Positions 16,884 through 25,953 of a stretch of 64,000 nt of DNA are shown here, one piece after another (the first letter of the stretch is position 1; each line of letters starts with the position of its first letter). Origin of the DNA: Phormidium sp. FACHB-1136 (GTDB taxonomy: Bacteria; Cyanobacteriota; Cyanobacteriia; Phormidesmidales; Phormidesmidaceae). The stretch spans positions 1 to 64,000 of the forward strand of contig NZ_JACJRS010000021.1 in NCBI RefSeq assembly GCF_014697375.1. The letters are read 5' to 3'. The position numbers and the translations under genes were made by a program. Below the pieces are notes generated by a model. The model made no database searches. It was not told the origin of the DNA and saw only the letters and a program-made list of their open reading frames with translations.

Positions 16884-19220
16884 ATGGCTGAGAGCGGCCC
16901 TTGGGTGGCTGTCTATGATGGAAAAGCCCTAGGGATTCGGTGGATTGTGCTGAACCATTCGCTGACACAGTATGTTCTCCGCCGCTACCTGCTGCGGTAT
17001 CCCGGTCCGCTGCGGGTGGCGCGTTATCGGCGGCTGGCCCAGTGGCCATGGCTGCAACCCGTGTTAGAGCAGATTAAGCCGGAGGTGTTACCCCCAGAAC
17101 TGCTGGAGGAGGTTCCTATCCTGGAGCCTGTAGATTCTGGGCTGCTGTCCCCACCGGGAGTGGTGCCCTGGCCCATTCACTATCCCCAATATCGCTGTGA
17201 GGTGGGGGCACCGCTCAACTGTGCCTTGGCTCAGCGGGCGGTGGAGGCAGACCCTAGGGCGACCGTGTGCCCTCGTTGTGGCTTTATGACCACGCTACCC
17301 CTCGGCAGAGTGGTGCAGGGGGAACAGGGCCACTATCGCGTGGGGCCCTGTGTGGGCCAACGGGGCATTGGCCGTAGCTACCAAGCCACCCTGCTAGGGG
17401 CAGAAACCCCGATGACCTTGCGGGAATACCTGCTACCGGAGCGCTACTTTAACCCGCGAGATCAGCAGCAGCGACGGGATATGTTTTTGAACCAGGTGGG
17501 GGTGAACCTGGCCGATGGCCGCAGCCAAGATTTGCGGGTGATTGCCCCCATCGAAGCCCTCGCCCCCCTGGGAGAGACCAGAGCCTACCTGATCCTCCCC
17601 GTAGAGGATCAGGCCATGGATCTGAACCATCTGCTGACGGTGCGGCCTCCCTTTACGGGGGCAGAGGTGCATCGGGTGTTGCGGCAGGTCTTGCAAACTT
17701 TGACTGGGCTGCACCAGCAGCGCTATGCCCTGTCTCCGGGGCGGCTGCAAACGGGGATTGTCCACGGCAATATCCAACTTTCTAGTCTGCTGTGGGTGGA
17801 GCAAGGCGGCGAAGAGTTTGTGTATTTGACGGATTTTGCCCTCTGGGAGGACGCCATCGACCCGCTGGTGATTGAGGCTCCCCACCCCACCCCCCAGGAG
17901 GATTTGCGGGCCTTGGGGCAGGTGGCCTTTCAACTGCTGACGGGGGGGCTTAACGAGGTCAACGGCCAGCGCCTCAACCCCAAACGCGAGGCCCACTGGC
18001 CAGCGGTGCATCCGCCCCTGAAGTCCTTCATCCGGCAACTGCTGGGCATCGAAGCGCCCTTTCCCCAGGCCCAAGCTGCCTACCAAGCCCTGCTACACCT
18101 GCCGCCGGAACCCGTGGTCAGCCAGTTGGCCCCGCCCAGCGTGGTCGATCGTCGTCGTCGTTCTCGCTGGAAAACGGCCCTGGTGACCCTGCTGGGGTTA
18201 GGGGGCGTGGGTCTGGCAGGCTATCTGCTGTGGCAAGGGCTAAGGCCCAAACCGCTAGAGGCCCAAGCGACGCCCCCCACCTGCTGCTTTGAGGCCGTGG
18301 GCTCTGTACCGGAGGGCAATTTTGTCTATACGGCCCTGGCGGGGGATGTGTGGGAAACCTTGCTGCAATGGCAACCCCAGGATGGCCTCACCCTGCCCTG
18401 GGCAGAGCAGTTGGCCCAGGATCAGCCCGGTCTAAACCTCATCTATCGCCCCACCCCTTCCATTGCCGCCGCCCTAGAGGTGGTGCAGACCCGGCAAGCC
18501 GCCTTTGCCGTGGTGCCGATCTTTGAACCCTTGCCGCCCGACTTAGCCGCCCAACCCATCGCCTACGATGGCCTTGCGGTGGTGGTGGCCTTTAGCTACC
18601 AGGGTCGTAGCCAGGGGCTTCCCGACCAACTCGGTGGCACCCTTACCCTCATCCAGGTGCAGGATCTCTACCAGGGTAAAACCCAATTCTGGGGCCAAAT
18701 TCAGTCCGGCCTCAACCTACCGCTGGCCCTCTACGTCAACCCTAGCCCCACCACCCTAGCGGCCCTGGATCAGTTCATTTTTCCTGAGGATGCCCCCAAT
18801 ACCCCCAGCAGCGCGGCCCCTGTGGGGCTACCTCCCCTTCCCATGCTGCGCCGGATGATTAACGATTTTGAAACCGCTGGGGTGGGCAGCCTTGGTATCA
18901 CGCCCCTCAGTTCCATTGGGGGCCAATGTTCGGTCTATCCCCTCGCCCTGGGTTCCTCCCGACGACAGGCAGTACAGCCCCTCCGCAATGCCTCCGGTCA
19001 GCCTATCCACCCGGATGTAGATCTCTGCCGCACCAAGGGCGTTTACACCCTAGATCCCAGGATTCTGAGCCAGTCGGACTATCCCCTGGCCTACCCCCTA
19101 GCGGTGGTCTATCGTCGCGATAATCGCCTGCCCCCCATTGGCCCCAAATTTGCCGAACTCATGCTCACCGAAGAGGGCCAAACCTACCTGCGCCAGGTTC
19201 ACCTCAGCCCGGTGCCCTAG
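16884..19220 (+). CDS. Pseudokinase fused to a periplasmic-binding-like domain
   Basis: The 778-residue protein starts with an unassigned region, then a CPRCG motif (129-133), a degenerate Ser/Thr kinase domain (about 150-405), a membrane segment (about 429-450, TALVTLLGLGGVGLAGYLL) and a C-terminal periplasmic-binding-protein-like domain of the phosphate-binding type (about 475-778). Catalytic residues are missing: the HRD place reads HGN (294-296), DFG reads DFA (317-319), and the VAIK lysine region reads TLREYLL. It is therefore probably a non-catalytic kinase fold that may bind ATP or a partner while the external domain senses a ligand. Such fusions are known in cyanobacteria. Ligand and partner are unknown. 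Confidence 0.8.
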   Translation: MAESGPWVAVYDGKALGIRWIVLNHSLTQYVLRRYLLRYPGPLRVARYRRLAQWPWLQPVLEQIKPEVLPPELLEEVPILEPVDSGLLSPPGVVPWPIHYPQYRCEVGAPLNCALAQRAVEADPRATVCPRCGFMTTLPLGRVVQGEQGHYRVGPCVGQRGIGRSYQATLLGAETPMTLREYLLPERYFNPRDQQQRRDMFLNQVGVNLADGRSQDLRVIAPIEALAPLGETRAYLILPVEDQAMDLNHLLTVRPPFTGAEVHRVLRQVLQTLTGLHQQRYALSPGRLQTGIVHGNIQLSSLLWVEQGGEEFVYLTDFALWEDAIDPLVIEAPHPTPQEDLRALGQVAFQLLTGGLNEVNGQRLNPKREAHWPAVHPPLKSFIRQLLGIEAPFPQAQAAYQALLHLPPEPVVSQLAPPSVVDRRRRSRWKTALVTLLGLGGVGLAGYLLWQGLRPKPLEAQATPPTCCFEAVGSVPEGNFVYTALAGDVWETLLQWQPQDGLTLPWAEQLAQDQPGLNLIYRPTPSIAAALEVVQTRQAAFAVVPIFEPLPPDLAAQPIAYDGLAVVVAFSYQGRSQGLPDQLGGTLTLIQVQDLYQGKTQFWGQIQSGLNLPLALYVNPSPTTLAALDQFIFPEDAPNTPSSAAPVGLPPLPMLRRMINDFETAGVGSLGITPLSSIGGQCSVYPLALGSSRRQAVQPLRNASGQPIHPDVDLCRTKGVYTLDPRILSQSDYPLAYPLAVVYRRDNRLPPIGPKFAELMLTEEGQTYLRQVHLSPVP

Positions 19221-19281
19221 CTACCCGCCCCTCTCCCGACACCTGGGCGAGAAGACCTTGCCCCTACCCTGTCTCCAATGC

Positions 19282-20055
19282 CTAGATGGGGTTGGCCTGG
19301 GGTCGGTCGGCCACCATGGCTTCCAGCCGTGCTTGTAGGTCGGCTGTGATCTGTTGGGCTTCGGTTTTCAGGGCTTCGGGGGCGGTGCGGCCCTGGAGGT
19401 AGTCCCTCACGGCCAGCGGATCGCCGATGTGGATCTGCACCGGACAGCGCCAGGGGGGATAGGGATCGCCATAGTGGATATCCACGGGCAGAATTTGAAC
19501 ATTGAGGTCGGCTTGGGCGGCTTCGGCTTGTACCGCAAGGCGAGCCAAACCGGGCTTGAGGGGATGAATGCGATCCTCGCGGCGAATGCCTCCTTCGGGA
19601 TAGATCACCAGCATTTCTTGGTTGAGTAACAACTCGATGCCGTGGCGCAGACTGGCCACCGTGGGGCGGCGCACATTCACCGGAAAGCCCCCCAAACGTC
19701 GGATAAACCAGCCCTGAAGCCCCTTCACTTCGTCATCGGTGACCATGTAGCGCAGATCTCGCCCTGTGCCGGGACGCCCCGCCGCCAGGGGCAACACAAT
19801 GGAATCCCAGCGGGCGCGATGGGTGGGGGCCAAAATGACTGGGCCGTGGGTGGGGAGTTTCTCCTGTCCTGTAATCGCGATGGGGCCAAAGTAACTGGGC
19901 AGCACGAGATACTGCCCCAGCCAGTAGACGATGGGGGTCAACCAGGGCGAACAGCGGGACTGGGGCGCAGGAACAGCGGGCCGCGAACTGGATTCACGCG
20001 AACTGGATGCAGACAATTCCGAAGACGACATAGGGCGGAGCACCGAGAAAGCCAT
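19282..20055 (-). CDS. 1-acylglycerol-3-phosphate acyltransferase-like protein (PlsC family)
   Basis: The protein carries the acyltransferase motifs HxxxxD (H-RARW-D, in APTHRARWDS), GGFPVNVRR, and YPEGGIRRED, in the order and spacing of the PlsC/LPLAT family. These enzymes add an acyl chain to lysophosphatidate or a related acceptor at the membrane. The first 40 residues are Ser/Pro-rich and may be an over-long N-terminus; starts within this stretch are possible. The substrate is not predictable, and cyanobacteria carry several paralogs. Confidence 0.85.
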   Translation of the reverse strand: MAFSVLRPMSSSELSASSSRESSSRPAVPAPQSRCSPWLTPIVYWLGQYLVLPSYFGPIAITGQEKLPTHGPVILAPTHRARWDSIVLPLAAGRPGTGRDLRYMVTDDEVKGLQGWFIRRLGGFPVNVRRPTVASLRHGIELLLNQEMLVIYPEGGIRREDRIHPLKPGLARLAVQAEAAQADLNVQILPVDIHYGDPYPPWRCPVQIHIGDPLAVRDYLQGRTAPEALKTEAQQITADLQARLEAMVADRPQANPI

Positions 20056-20432
20056 GGGTGAAGGGGAGGAGATTGGAAGATAGACCTCGTAGCTCTACCC
20101 TAACCCCTCAGCATTGAGAAGAACCGTGAAACCAGGACAGTTTGGGGGGCGCATACCGAGAGTGACACCTACACCCAACCCGCATTAGACAACTCCGTTT
20201 CCCCATCCGTCAAACCCTAGGGGCAAAGTTTCCTCGCCCGCTTGAACCGAGGGCACACAAGACGGATTTAGGATAATTCCGTATTTTTGCTGAGATTGTT
20301 TCATGAAACGTCTGGGAACTCTTGGAGGAAGAGCTTCTACCCGTTGATGCTAACGAGCTACTGGCTGGTCTGTTGAGCCTGTTTGGGTGGATGTTTCCTT
20401 AGACCGCAGTCCCTCTCCCTGAGACAAACCCC
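20056..20432. other. Intergenic region upstream of the two-gene membrane unit
   Basis: This 377-base divergent region lies between the acyltransferase and the 282-aa gene. A short frame ending at 20402 (ELLPVDANELLAGLLSLFGW) looks protein-like but has no good start after the stop at 20304, so it could be a gene remnant. No clear promoter or hairpin is seen. Confidence 0.35.
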
Positions 20433-21281
20433 ATGCTGAATCACAACGCCAAGAAGCAAGCCATTCAACGTCTGCAAGTTGCTCAGAAACAGTACGAAGC
20501 CTTGGTCGGTGACGTGATGAAACAGGCTCAAGCGCTGTTTGAGTTGCGCCAATCCACGGCTGAATCGGTAATTCAAGCCTGTGAGGACTACATCAATACC
20601 CTCGCGAACTCTCCCAGAGAATTTGACAAGTCGGTTACGGCATTCAAGGTGAGCTACCAAGAATTTACAAACCTGAGCCATCAAATCGAGGTTGAAGCCA
20701 AGCAACAAGCGGCGGTGCGTCAGTCCACCGTTGGGGCTGGGGTAGTCGCTGGAGCTGGGGTAGCGGCCCTCGGCCCATCTGCGGCCATGGTCATTGCTAC
20801 CACCTTTGGTACGGCCTCCACCGGAACAGCGATCTCTGCACTCTCTGGGGCAGCGGCGACCAATGCAGCACTGGCTTGGTTAGGGGGCGGTGCGCTGGCA
20901 GCAGGCGGTAGTGGCATGGTGGGTGGTCAGGCGCTACTTGCTTTGGCGGGGCCAGTGGGCTGGACAATTGGCGGTATCGCTGTGGCCGGGGGTGCCCTGT
21001 GGGCCAATGGCCAAAATGAAAAAGCGGCCCGACAGGCAACTCAATATACCCATGAATTGGAACTAGAAATCGGTAAGCTGAGAGTAGCGAAAGTAGAAGT
21101 CGATAGCCTGAAGAATCTCACAGAAAAACATGCTGACGGAGTGTTAGCACAGTTAGCGCTGCTAGAGGATGGTGCCCCCGCTGATTATCGCCAGTTTTCT
21201 ACTGACCAAAAACAAGCCTTAGCCGCATTGAACAATCATATTCAGTCGCTTGGCAAGCTCTTGAATCAAACAATTGCTTAG
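20433..21281 (+). CDS. Gly/Ala-rich membrane protein, first of an unknown pair
   Basis: I do not recognise this 282-residue protein. It has a helical, coiled-coil-like N-terminus (1-95), a central Gly/Ala-rich hydrophobic region (about 96-190) with small-residue zippers such as GAGVVAGAGVAALG and GPVGWTIGGIAVAGGALW, and a charged helical C-terminus (200-282). That arrangement suits insertion of a helical hairpin in a membrane. The next gene starts 12 bases downstream and also has a Gly/Ala-rich hydrophobic part, so the two are very likely co-expressed. Base composition is somewhat more AT-rich than the neighbours. A pore-forming or phage-defence effector role is speculation. Confidence 0.7.
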   Translation: MLNHNAKKQAIQRLQVAQKQYEALVGDVMKQAQALFELRQSTAESVIQACEDYINTLANSPREFDKSVTAFKVSYQEFTNLSHQIEVEAKQQAAVRQSTVGAGVVAGAGVAALGPSAAMVIATTFGTASTGTAISALSGAAATNAALAWLGGGALAAGGSGMVGGQALLALAGPVGWTIGGIAVAGGALWANGQNEKAARQATQYTHELELEIGKLRVAKVEVDSLKNLTEKHADGVLAQLALLEDGAPADYRQFSTDQKQALAALNNHIQSLGKLLNQTIA

Positions 21282-21293
21282 GATCTGGCAAAA

Positions 21294-22739
21294 ATGAAAG
21301 AGAATCACCATCAGACGACCCAGATTATTGGTAGTGTTGTTGCGGCCACGAATCAACAACGACTTGATGAGCTTCAGACAGCTTTAGGTACCCAGGGTAA
21401 AGCCCTTGTCGATGCCCTGGAGCAAATCCAAACCGTTCGAGAGTTCGTCGGTAGCCCGGAACATATCTTGGGAAATCCGTCCACCAAACATGGCGAGATT
21501 GCTGAGCAGGTAGAAGTAGGAATTCGGAACGCTAGAGATTTGATCAATCAGCGGCCCCCTATTGCCACGTTTGAGGGAATCAGTCGCATTGATCCAGCGG
21601 ACTATTCAATAGATGGCGTCCAGGTTCAATCTAAATTTATCAACGGGGTTACAAACGGCTTAGATCATGTTCTAGAGCACATGGATAAGTATGAAAACTT
21701 TGGGCGAGATGGCTCCTACTATCACATTCCCAAGGATCAATATGAGGTGATTCAAAAGGTTCTGAATGGTGAATCGGTCGATGGTCTCGCTCCAAGAACT
21801 GTTCGCGCTATTCAAGATCGTGTTCATGAAATTGAGCAAACGACTGGAAAATCCTTTAATACTGTTATTCAGCCCGGTGTATCGTCCTATGATGAAGTGC
21901 AGCAGGGAGAGATCCATAAAACCCTAGATCACCATGAAAACGACATCCGCAACCGTGATACTGAGCAGCAAAAGGTGATTGAGTTAGATCATCAAGCCAG
22001 CCTCAACGAGATGGCCCAAGTAGCACTCAAGGGGGCAGCAATTGGGGCGATTCTTAAGGTAACATTCAAGCTAGTTGAGAAAGTTACAAAAGAGAAGAAA
22101 AACCCGTTCAAGGGAGATTTTACTGCTGACGACTGGCAGGATATTGGCGTTTCTGCGGCCCAAGGCGGATCGACAGGAGCCGTATCGGGGTCTGCAATCT
22201 ACGCGCTGACAAATTTTGCTAATCTGTCAGCACCTCTTGCTGGGGCAGTGGTCAGTGCTGGCTATTCTGTAGCCAGTCTTGCTCAGCGGTATACTACGGG
22301 AGAAATCGGCTTCGATGAGTTCCTTTCCCTGGGTCAAATTGCCTGTGCTGAGTCTGCCATGGTCGCCGCTGGTGCCGCCCTTGGGCAGGCGCTTATTCCC
22401 ATCCCGATCATGGGGGCTATAATTGGCACCATTGCCAGCCGTATGGTAGTTGGTTATGGGAAGAAGTATCTAACGGGCAAGGCGAAGGAGCTAGAAAAAT
22501 GGCTGGAAGGCGACTATCAACGCTGGATGGCTCGAATTGATCACACCTATCGCACGTTGGTTGCTGAAATCTTGGCCAAGGTTGGCAAATTAAGCGATCT
22601 GATGGATGCGGCCTTTGACACCTCTAAAAATATGGCGCTTAGGCTGGAAGCCAGTATCGATTTGGCCAGAGCCTTTGAGGTGCCCGAGGAGCAAATTATT
22701 CACGACCTGGATGAACTGGATGCCTTCATTCTGGCCTAG
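21294..22739 (+). CDS. Large membrane-associated protein, second of an unknown pair
   Basis: I cannot name this 481-residue protein. Residues 1-95 are helical. A soluble domain follows at about 95-175 (DPADYSIDGVQVQSKFINGV, YHIPKDQYEVIQKVLNGE). A charged helical linker comes next, then a Gly/Ala-rich hydrophobic region at about 240-390 (ALKGAAIGAILKV, GSTGAVSGSAIYAL, IMGAIIGTIASRMVVGYG), and a helical tail. The hydrophobic part resembles the preceding gene product in style, not sequence. It starts 12 bases after that gene and ends before the convergent tadA. The plan suggests a membrane-targeted complex with its partner. Confidence 0.7.
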   Translation: MKENHHQTTQIIGSVVAATNQQRLDELQTALGTQGKALVDALEQIQTVREFVGSPEHILGNPSTKHGEIAEQVEVGIRNARDLINQRPPIATFEGISRIDPADYSIDGVQVQSKFINGVTNGLDHVLEHMDKYENFGRDGSYYHIPKDQYEVIQKVLNGESVDGLAPRTVRAIQDRVHEIEQTTGKSFNTVIQPGVSSYDEVQQGEIHKTLDHHENDIRNRDTEQQKVIELDHQASLNEMAQVALKGAAIGAILKVTFKLVEKVTKEKKNPFKGDFTADDWQDIGVSAAQGGSTGAVSGSAIYALTNFANLSAPLAGAVVSAGYSVASLAQRYTTGEIGFDEFLSLGQIACAESAMVAAGAALGQALIPIPIMGAIIGTIASRMVVGYGKKYLTGKAKELEKWLEGDYQRWMARIDHTYRTLVAEILAKVGKLSDLMDAAFDTSKNMALRLEASIDLARAFEVPEEQIIHDLDELDAFILA

Positions 22740-22794
22740 CTTTCCTACTAATTAAGCCTTTGGGGCACTCCAAAGCAAACCACCAGAGCACTGT

Positions 22795-23310
22795 TTACTC
22801 ACTCGATGAGCCGATGGTGTTTTGGCGACGCTGGGCAAACCACTGCTGGAGGTGCTGTTGGCAGGGTTCCGCCAAAATTCCGGCGAGGACGGGTAGCTTA
22901 TGGTTCGAGCAGGGGCCATCGGGTAGATTGATCTGGGAACGCACCGCTCCGGCCTTGGGGTCATCGGCCCCATAAACCAGGAGCCCCAGGCGGCTGAGGA
23001 TAATCGCCCCGGCACACATCGGACAAGGTTCTAGGGTGACGTAGAGGGTGCATTGATTGAGGTGCCAGTTACCCAACCGTTGACTCGCCTGCCGCAGGGC
23101 CAAGATTTCCGCATGGGCGGTGGGGTCGCGATCTTGCTCTCGACGGTTGCAGGCGGCGGCGAGAAGCTGGTTATCGGGGCCAACCACCACCGCTCCCACG
23201 GGCACATCTCCAGCCTGGGCGGCTATGTCGGCCTGGGCTAGAGCCTGCTGCATCCAGTGGTGATGGCGCACATAGGACGGGTCGGATAGGGGCGATGGAT
23301 CAGGGTACAT
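22795..23310 (-). CDS. tadA: tRNA-specific adenosine deaminase TadA
   Basis: The enzyme deaminates adenosine 34 of tRNA-Arg(ACG) to inosine so that one tRNA reads three codons. The zinc site is complete: H66 in TAHAEIL with the proton-shuttling E68, and C96 and C99 in PCPMCAG. Length (171) and the C-terminal part fit TadA rather than a guanine or cytosine deaminase. It is convergent with the 481-aa gene. Confidence 0.92.
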   Translation of the reverse strand: MYPDPSPLSDPSYVRHHHWMQQALAQADIAAQAGDVPVGAVVVGPDNQLLAAACNRREQDRDPTAHAEILALRQASQRLGNWHLNQCTLYVTLEPCPMCAGAIILSRLGLLVYGADDPKAGAVRSQINLPDGPCSNHKLPVLAGILAEPCQQHLQQWFAQRRQNTIGSSSE

Positions 23311-23369
23311 CTGGTGTAAAGCTTCGTTAAGCTGTAGGGATGGCGTTTCTTTAAGTTTGTCGATTGACG

Positions 23370-23864
23370 ATGACCTCCCCCCGTCTTGACTCCACCCCCG
23401 TTTCCCAGCCCACCGCCCCCACCTGGAGAATTAACCTTCTCTACGATGGCGAATGTCCTCTGTGTGTATGGGAAGTCAATGCACTGAAGCAAAAAGACAG
23501 GGGCCGAGGGCTGGTCAAGTTTACCGACATTGCCGAAGACACCTACTCTGCCGCCGATAATGGCGGAGTGGATTACGCAACGGCCATGGGGCGCATCCAT
23601 GCCGTGCTGGCCGATGGCACCGTGATTAAGAACGTAGAGGTTTTTCGCCAGGTCTACCAAGTACTTGGGGCAGGCTGGATCTATGCTCCCACAGGTTGGC
23701 CCATCATCGGGCCGTTGGTGGATTGGGTCTATGGGGTATGGTCACAGTGGCGGCTGGCCATCACTGGACGCCCCAGCCTAGAGACCCTGCTGGCGGAACG
23801 GGAAGTTCGTCAAGCGTTGGGCTGCGGGGATCGTTGCCGAATCGATGAGGGACACTCTGGTTGA
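23370..23864 (+). CDS. DCC-family thiol-disulfide oxidoreductase (DUF393)
   Basis: The protein starts with a short Pro/Ser/Thr-rich segment and then the family mark YDGECPLCVWEV, a thioredoxin-like CxxC site. DUF393/DCC proteins are predicted thiol oxidoreductases of unknown substrate. The frame opens at a TTG (23364), but the ATG two codons later is the likelier start. The tail with Cys pairs (LGCGDRC) is a small extra. It is divergent from tadA with about 60 bases between. Confidence 0.88.
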   Translation: MTSPRLDSTPVSQPTAPTWRINLLYDGECPLCVWEVNALKQKDRGRGLVKFTDIAEDTYSAADNGGVDYATAMGRIHAVLADGTVIKNVEVFRQVYQVLGAGWIYAPTGWPIIGPLVDWVYGVWSQWRLAITGRPSLETLLAEREVRQALGCGDRCRIDEGHSG

Positions 23865-23909
23865 GTCACCCGCTGGGGGGCCACAGCCAATGGACGAAAG
23901 TAGGTCATC

Positions 23910-23915
23910 TATAAT
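23910..23915 (+). promoter_or_regulatory. -10 box (TATAAT) of the HEAT-repeat gene
   Basis: A perfect TATAAT lies 30 bases before the ATG at 23946, in an AT-rich stretch. No good -35 box stands at 17 bases, so this is a partial promoter call. Confidence 0.4.
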
Positions 23916-23945
23916 GTAAACAGATGTAACTTTTCTGAGATTCCT

Positions 23946-24614
23946 ATGGCATCCGTGGATTTAGACCAAATCGCCGCCAAGCTGCAAAGCCAAGATTCTA
24001 AAGACCGGATGATTGCCTTGGCCTCGTTGCGGGATGTTCCGGCGGCTCAGGCGGCTCCGCTGATTCGGCAGGTGTTGAACGACGACAATATGCAAATTCG
24101 ATCCATGGCGGTGTTTGCCCTTGGCCTCAAACCCGACGAGCAAGCCTTTGAGAGTTTGATCCACCTGCTCACCTCCGACCCCGACTATGGCATTCGGGCC
24201 GACGCCGCCGGAGCCCTAGGCTATTTGGAAGACCCCCGTGCCTTTGAAACCCTAGTGCGGGCCTTCTATGAGGATACGGATTGGCTGGTACGGTTTAGCG
24301 CCGCCGTGTCCCTGGGCAATTTGAAAGACCCCCGTGCCCACGATGTCTTGATGCAGGCGCTCCAGAGCGATCAGGTGGTGATGCAGCAAGCCGCCATTGC
24401 CGCCGTGGGCGAAATTGGCGACGTGGAAGCTGTCGATGAAATCCTCAAATTTGCCCAGTCCGACGACTGGCTGGTGCGCCAACGACTGGCTGAAGCCCTC
24501 GGCCACTTGCCCAGCCCCAAAACTGAAGCCGCCCTGCGCTATCTGGAAAAAGACGCCCATTTTCAGGTTTCCGAAGCCGCCCGCATTTCCTTGACCCGCT
24601 TGCAACACGCTTAA
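23946..24614 (+). CDS. HEAT-repeat protein
   Basis: The 222-residue protein is built of six or so HEAT/PBS-lyase-like repeats of about 31 residues, each with the pattern D-x-x-(V/I)-R-x-x-A-A-x-A-LG (for example YGIRADAAGALGYL and WLVRFSAAVSLGNL). Cyanobacterial proteins of this type include phycobilisome-related NblB and bilin lyase subunits, but also general scaffolds. No lyase partner or phycobiliprotein gene lies nearby, so only a binding or scaffold role can be stated. Confidence 0.85.
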   Translation: MASVDLDQIAAKLQSQDSKDRMIALASLRDVPAAQAAPLIRQVLNDDNMQIRSMAVFALGLKPDEQAFESLIHLLTSDPDYGIRADAAGALGYLEDPRAFETLVRAFYEDTDWLVRFSAAVSLGNLKDPRAHDVLMQALQSDQVVMQQAAIAAVGEIGDVEAVDEILKFAQSDDWLVRQRLAEALGHLPSPKTEAALRYLEKDAHFQVSEAARISLTRLQHA

Positions 24615-24721
24615 CCTGGCCAACGGCGTGGGCTACAGGGGCAGGGCGCATGGTTAGGCGATCCCCTTCCGTAGGAAAATAGCACTACCTAATCCTTCGG
24701 CCCTAAACGCGAGGCTTTGCC

Positions 24722-25882
24722 ATGGTCACTGCACCCTCTATTCCTTCCCCCACCGTTCGCGATACCCACCGTTCCACCCTGGCTCCGCTGGTGGTGCCAG
24801 ATCGCCTGCTGCTGGGGCCGGGGCCGTCGAACGCGCATCCCCAGGTGATTGCGGCCATGAATCATCAGCCCCTCGGCCATTTAGATCCCGATTACCTCGC
24901 GATGATGGACGAGGTGCAGGAACTGCTGCGCTACACCTGGCAGACTGATCATGAACTCACCTACGCCATTGCCGGAACCGGATCAGCGGCGATGGAAGCC
25001 ACCCTCGCCAACGCCATTGAGCCGGGGGATCGGGTGCTGGTGGCGGTGAAGGGCTACTTTGGCCATCGCCTGGTGAACATGGCCCAGCGCTACGGGGCCG
25101 AGGTGGTCACCATCCAAAAGCCCTGGGGTGAAGCCTTCACCCTAGAGGAAATTACCGCCGCCCTGAAGACCCACCAGCCCGCTGTGATGGCCATCGTCCA
25201 CGCCGAAACCTCCACCGGGGTACGTCAGCCCTTGGAAGGAGTGGGGGCGGCCTGCCGAGAGCAGGGCTGTCTGCTGGTGGTGGATACCGTCACCAGTTTG
25301 GGCGGTGTGCCGATTTTCCTCGACGATTGGCAGGTGGATTTAGCCTATAGCTGTAGCCAAAAGGGGCTGAGCTGCGCCCCCGGTATCTCTCCCTTCACCA
25401 TGGGGCCACGGGCGGTGGAAAAGCTGGAACGCCGCGCCAAACCCGTGGCCAACTGGTATTTGGATGCGGCCCTGCTGCGGCAGTATTGGGGCAGCGCTAG
25501 GGTCTACCACCATACGGCTCCTATCAACCTCACCTACGCCCTGCGGGAAGCCCTGCGCCTCTTAGCGGAGGAAGGGCTAGAGGCCCGCTGGCAGCGGCAC
25601 CAATCCACGGCGGAATATCTCTGGGCGGGGCTGGCGGAGTTGGGTCTGTCTTGCCATGTGCCCCAGGAATTTCGCTTGCCCACCCTCACCACCGTGCGCG
25701 TGCCCGATGGCGTGGATGCTAAGGCGGTGGGGCGGCAACTGCTGACCGAGCACAACATTGAAGTCGGCGGTGGCCTGGGTGAACTGGCGGGCCGGGTGTG
25801 GCGCATTGGCTTGATGGGCCACAACAGCGATCCTCAGCACGTCGATACCCTACTTCAGGCCCTGAAGACCGTCCTGGACTAA
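24722..25882 (+). CDS. Alanine/serine-glyoxylate aminotransferase family protein
   Basis: This PLP-dependent class V aminotransferase moves the amino group of alanine or serine to glyoxylate, part of photorespiratory salvage. It opens with the family mark LLLGPGPSN, has the glycine-rich PLP region (GTGSAAMEATLAN), the aspartate in VVDTVTSLGG, and the Schiff-base lysine K214 in SCSQKGLSC. Length (386) is normal. Substrate preference cannot be read exactly; older annotations of this family as a hydrogenase small subunit are misleading. Confidence 0.9.
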   Translation: MVTAPSIPSPTVRDTHRSTLAPLVVPDRLLLGPGPSNAHPQVIAAMNHQPLGHLDPDYLAMMDEVQELLRYTWQTDHELTYAIAGTGSAAMEATLANAIEPGDRVLVAVKGYFGHRLVNMAQRYGAEVVTIQKPWGEAFTLEEITAALKTHQPAVMAIVHAETSTGVRQPLEGVGAACREQGCLLVVDTVTSLGGVPIFLDDWQVDLAYSCSQKGLSCAPGISPFTMGPRAVEKLERRAKPVANWYLDAALLRQYWGSARVYHHTAPINLTYALREALRLLAEEGLEARWQRHQSTAEYLWAGLAELGLSCHVPQEFRLPTLTTVRVPDGVDAKAVGRQLLTEHNIEVGGGLGELAGRVWRIGLMGHNSDPQHVDTLLQALKTVLD

Positions 25883-25953
25883 GGAGAATTGGCCTCCGTG
25901 TCCGGCCTAGGCTCAACGGATTTGGATCTATCCTAAGGATAGGGGCATGACAG

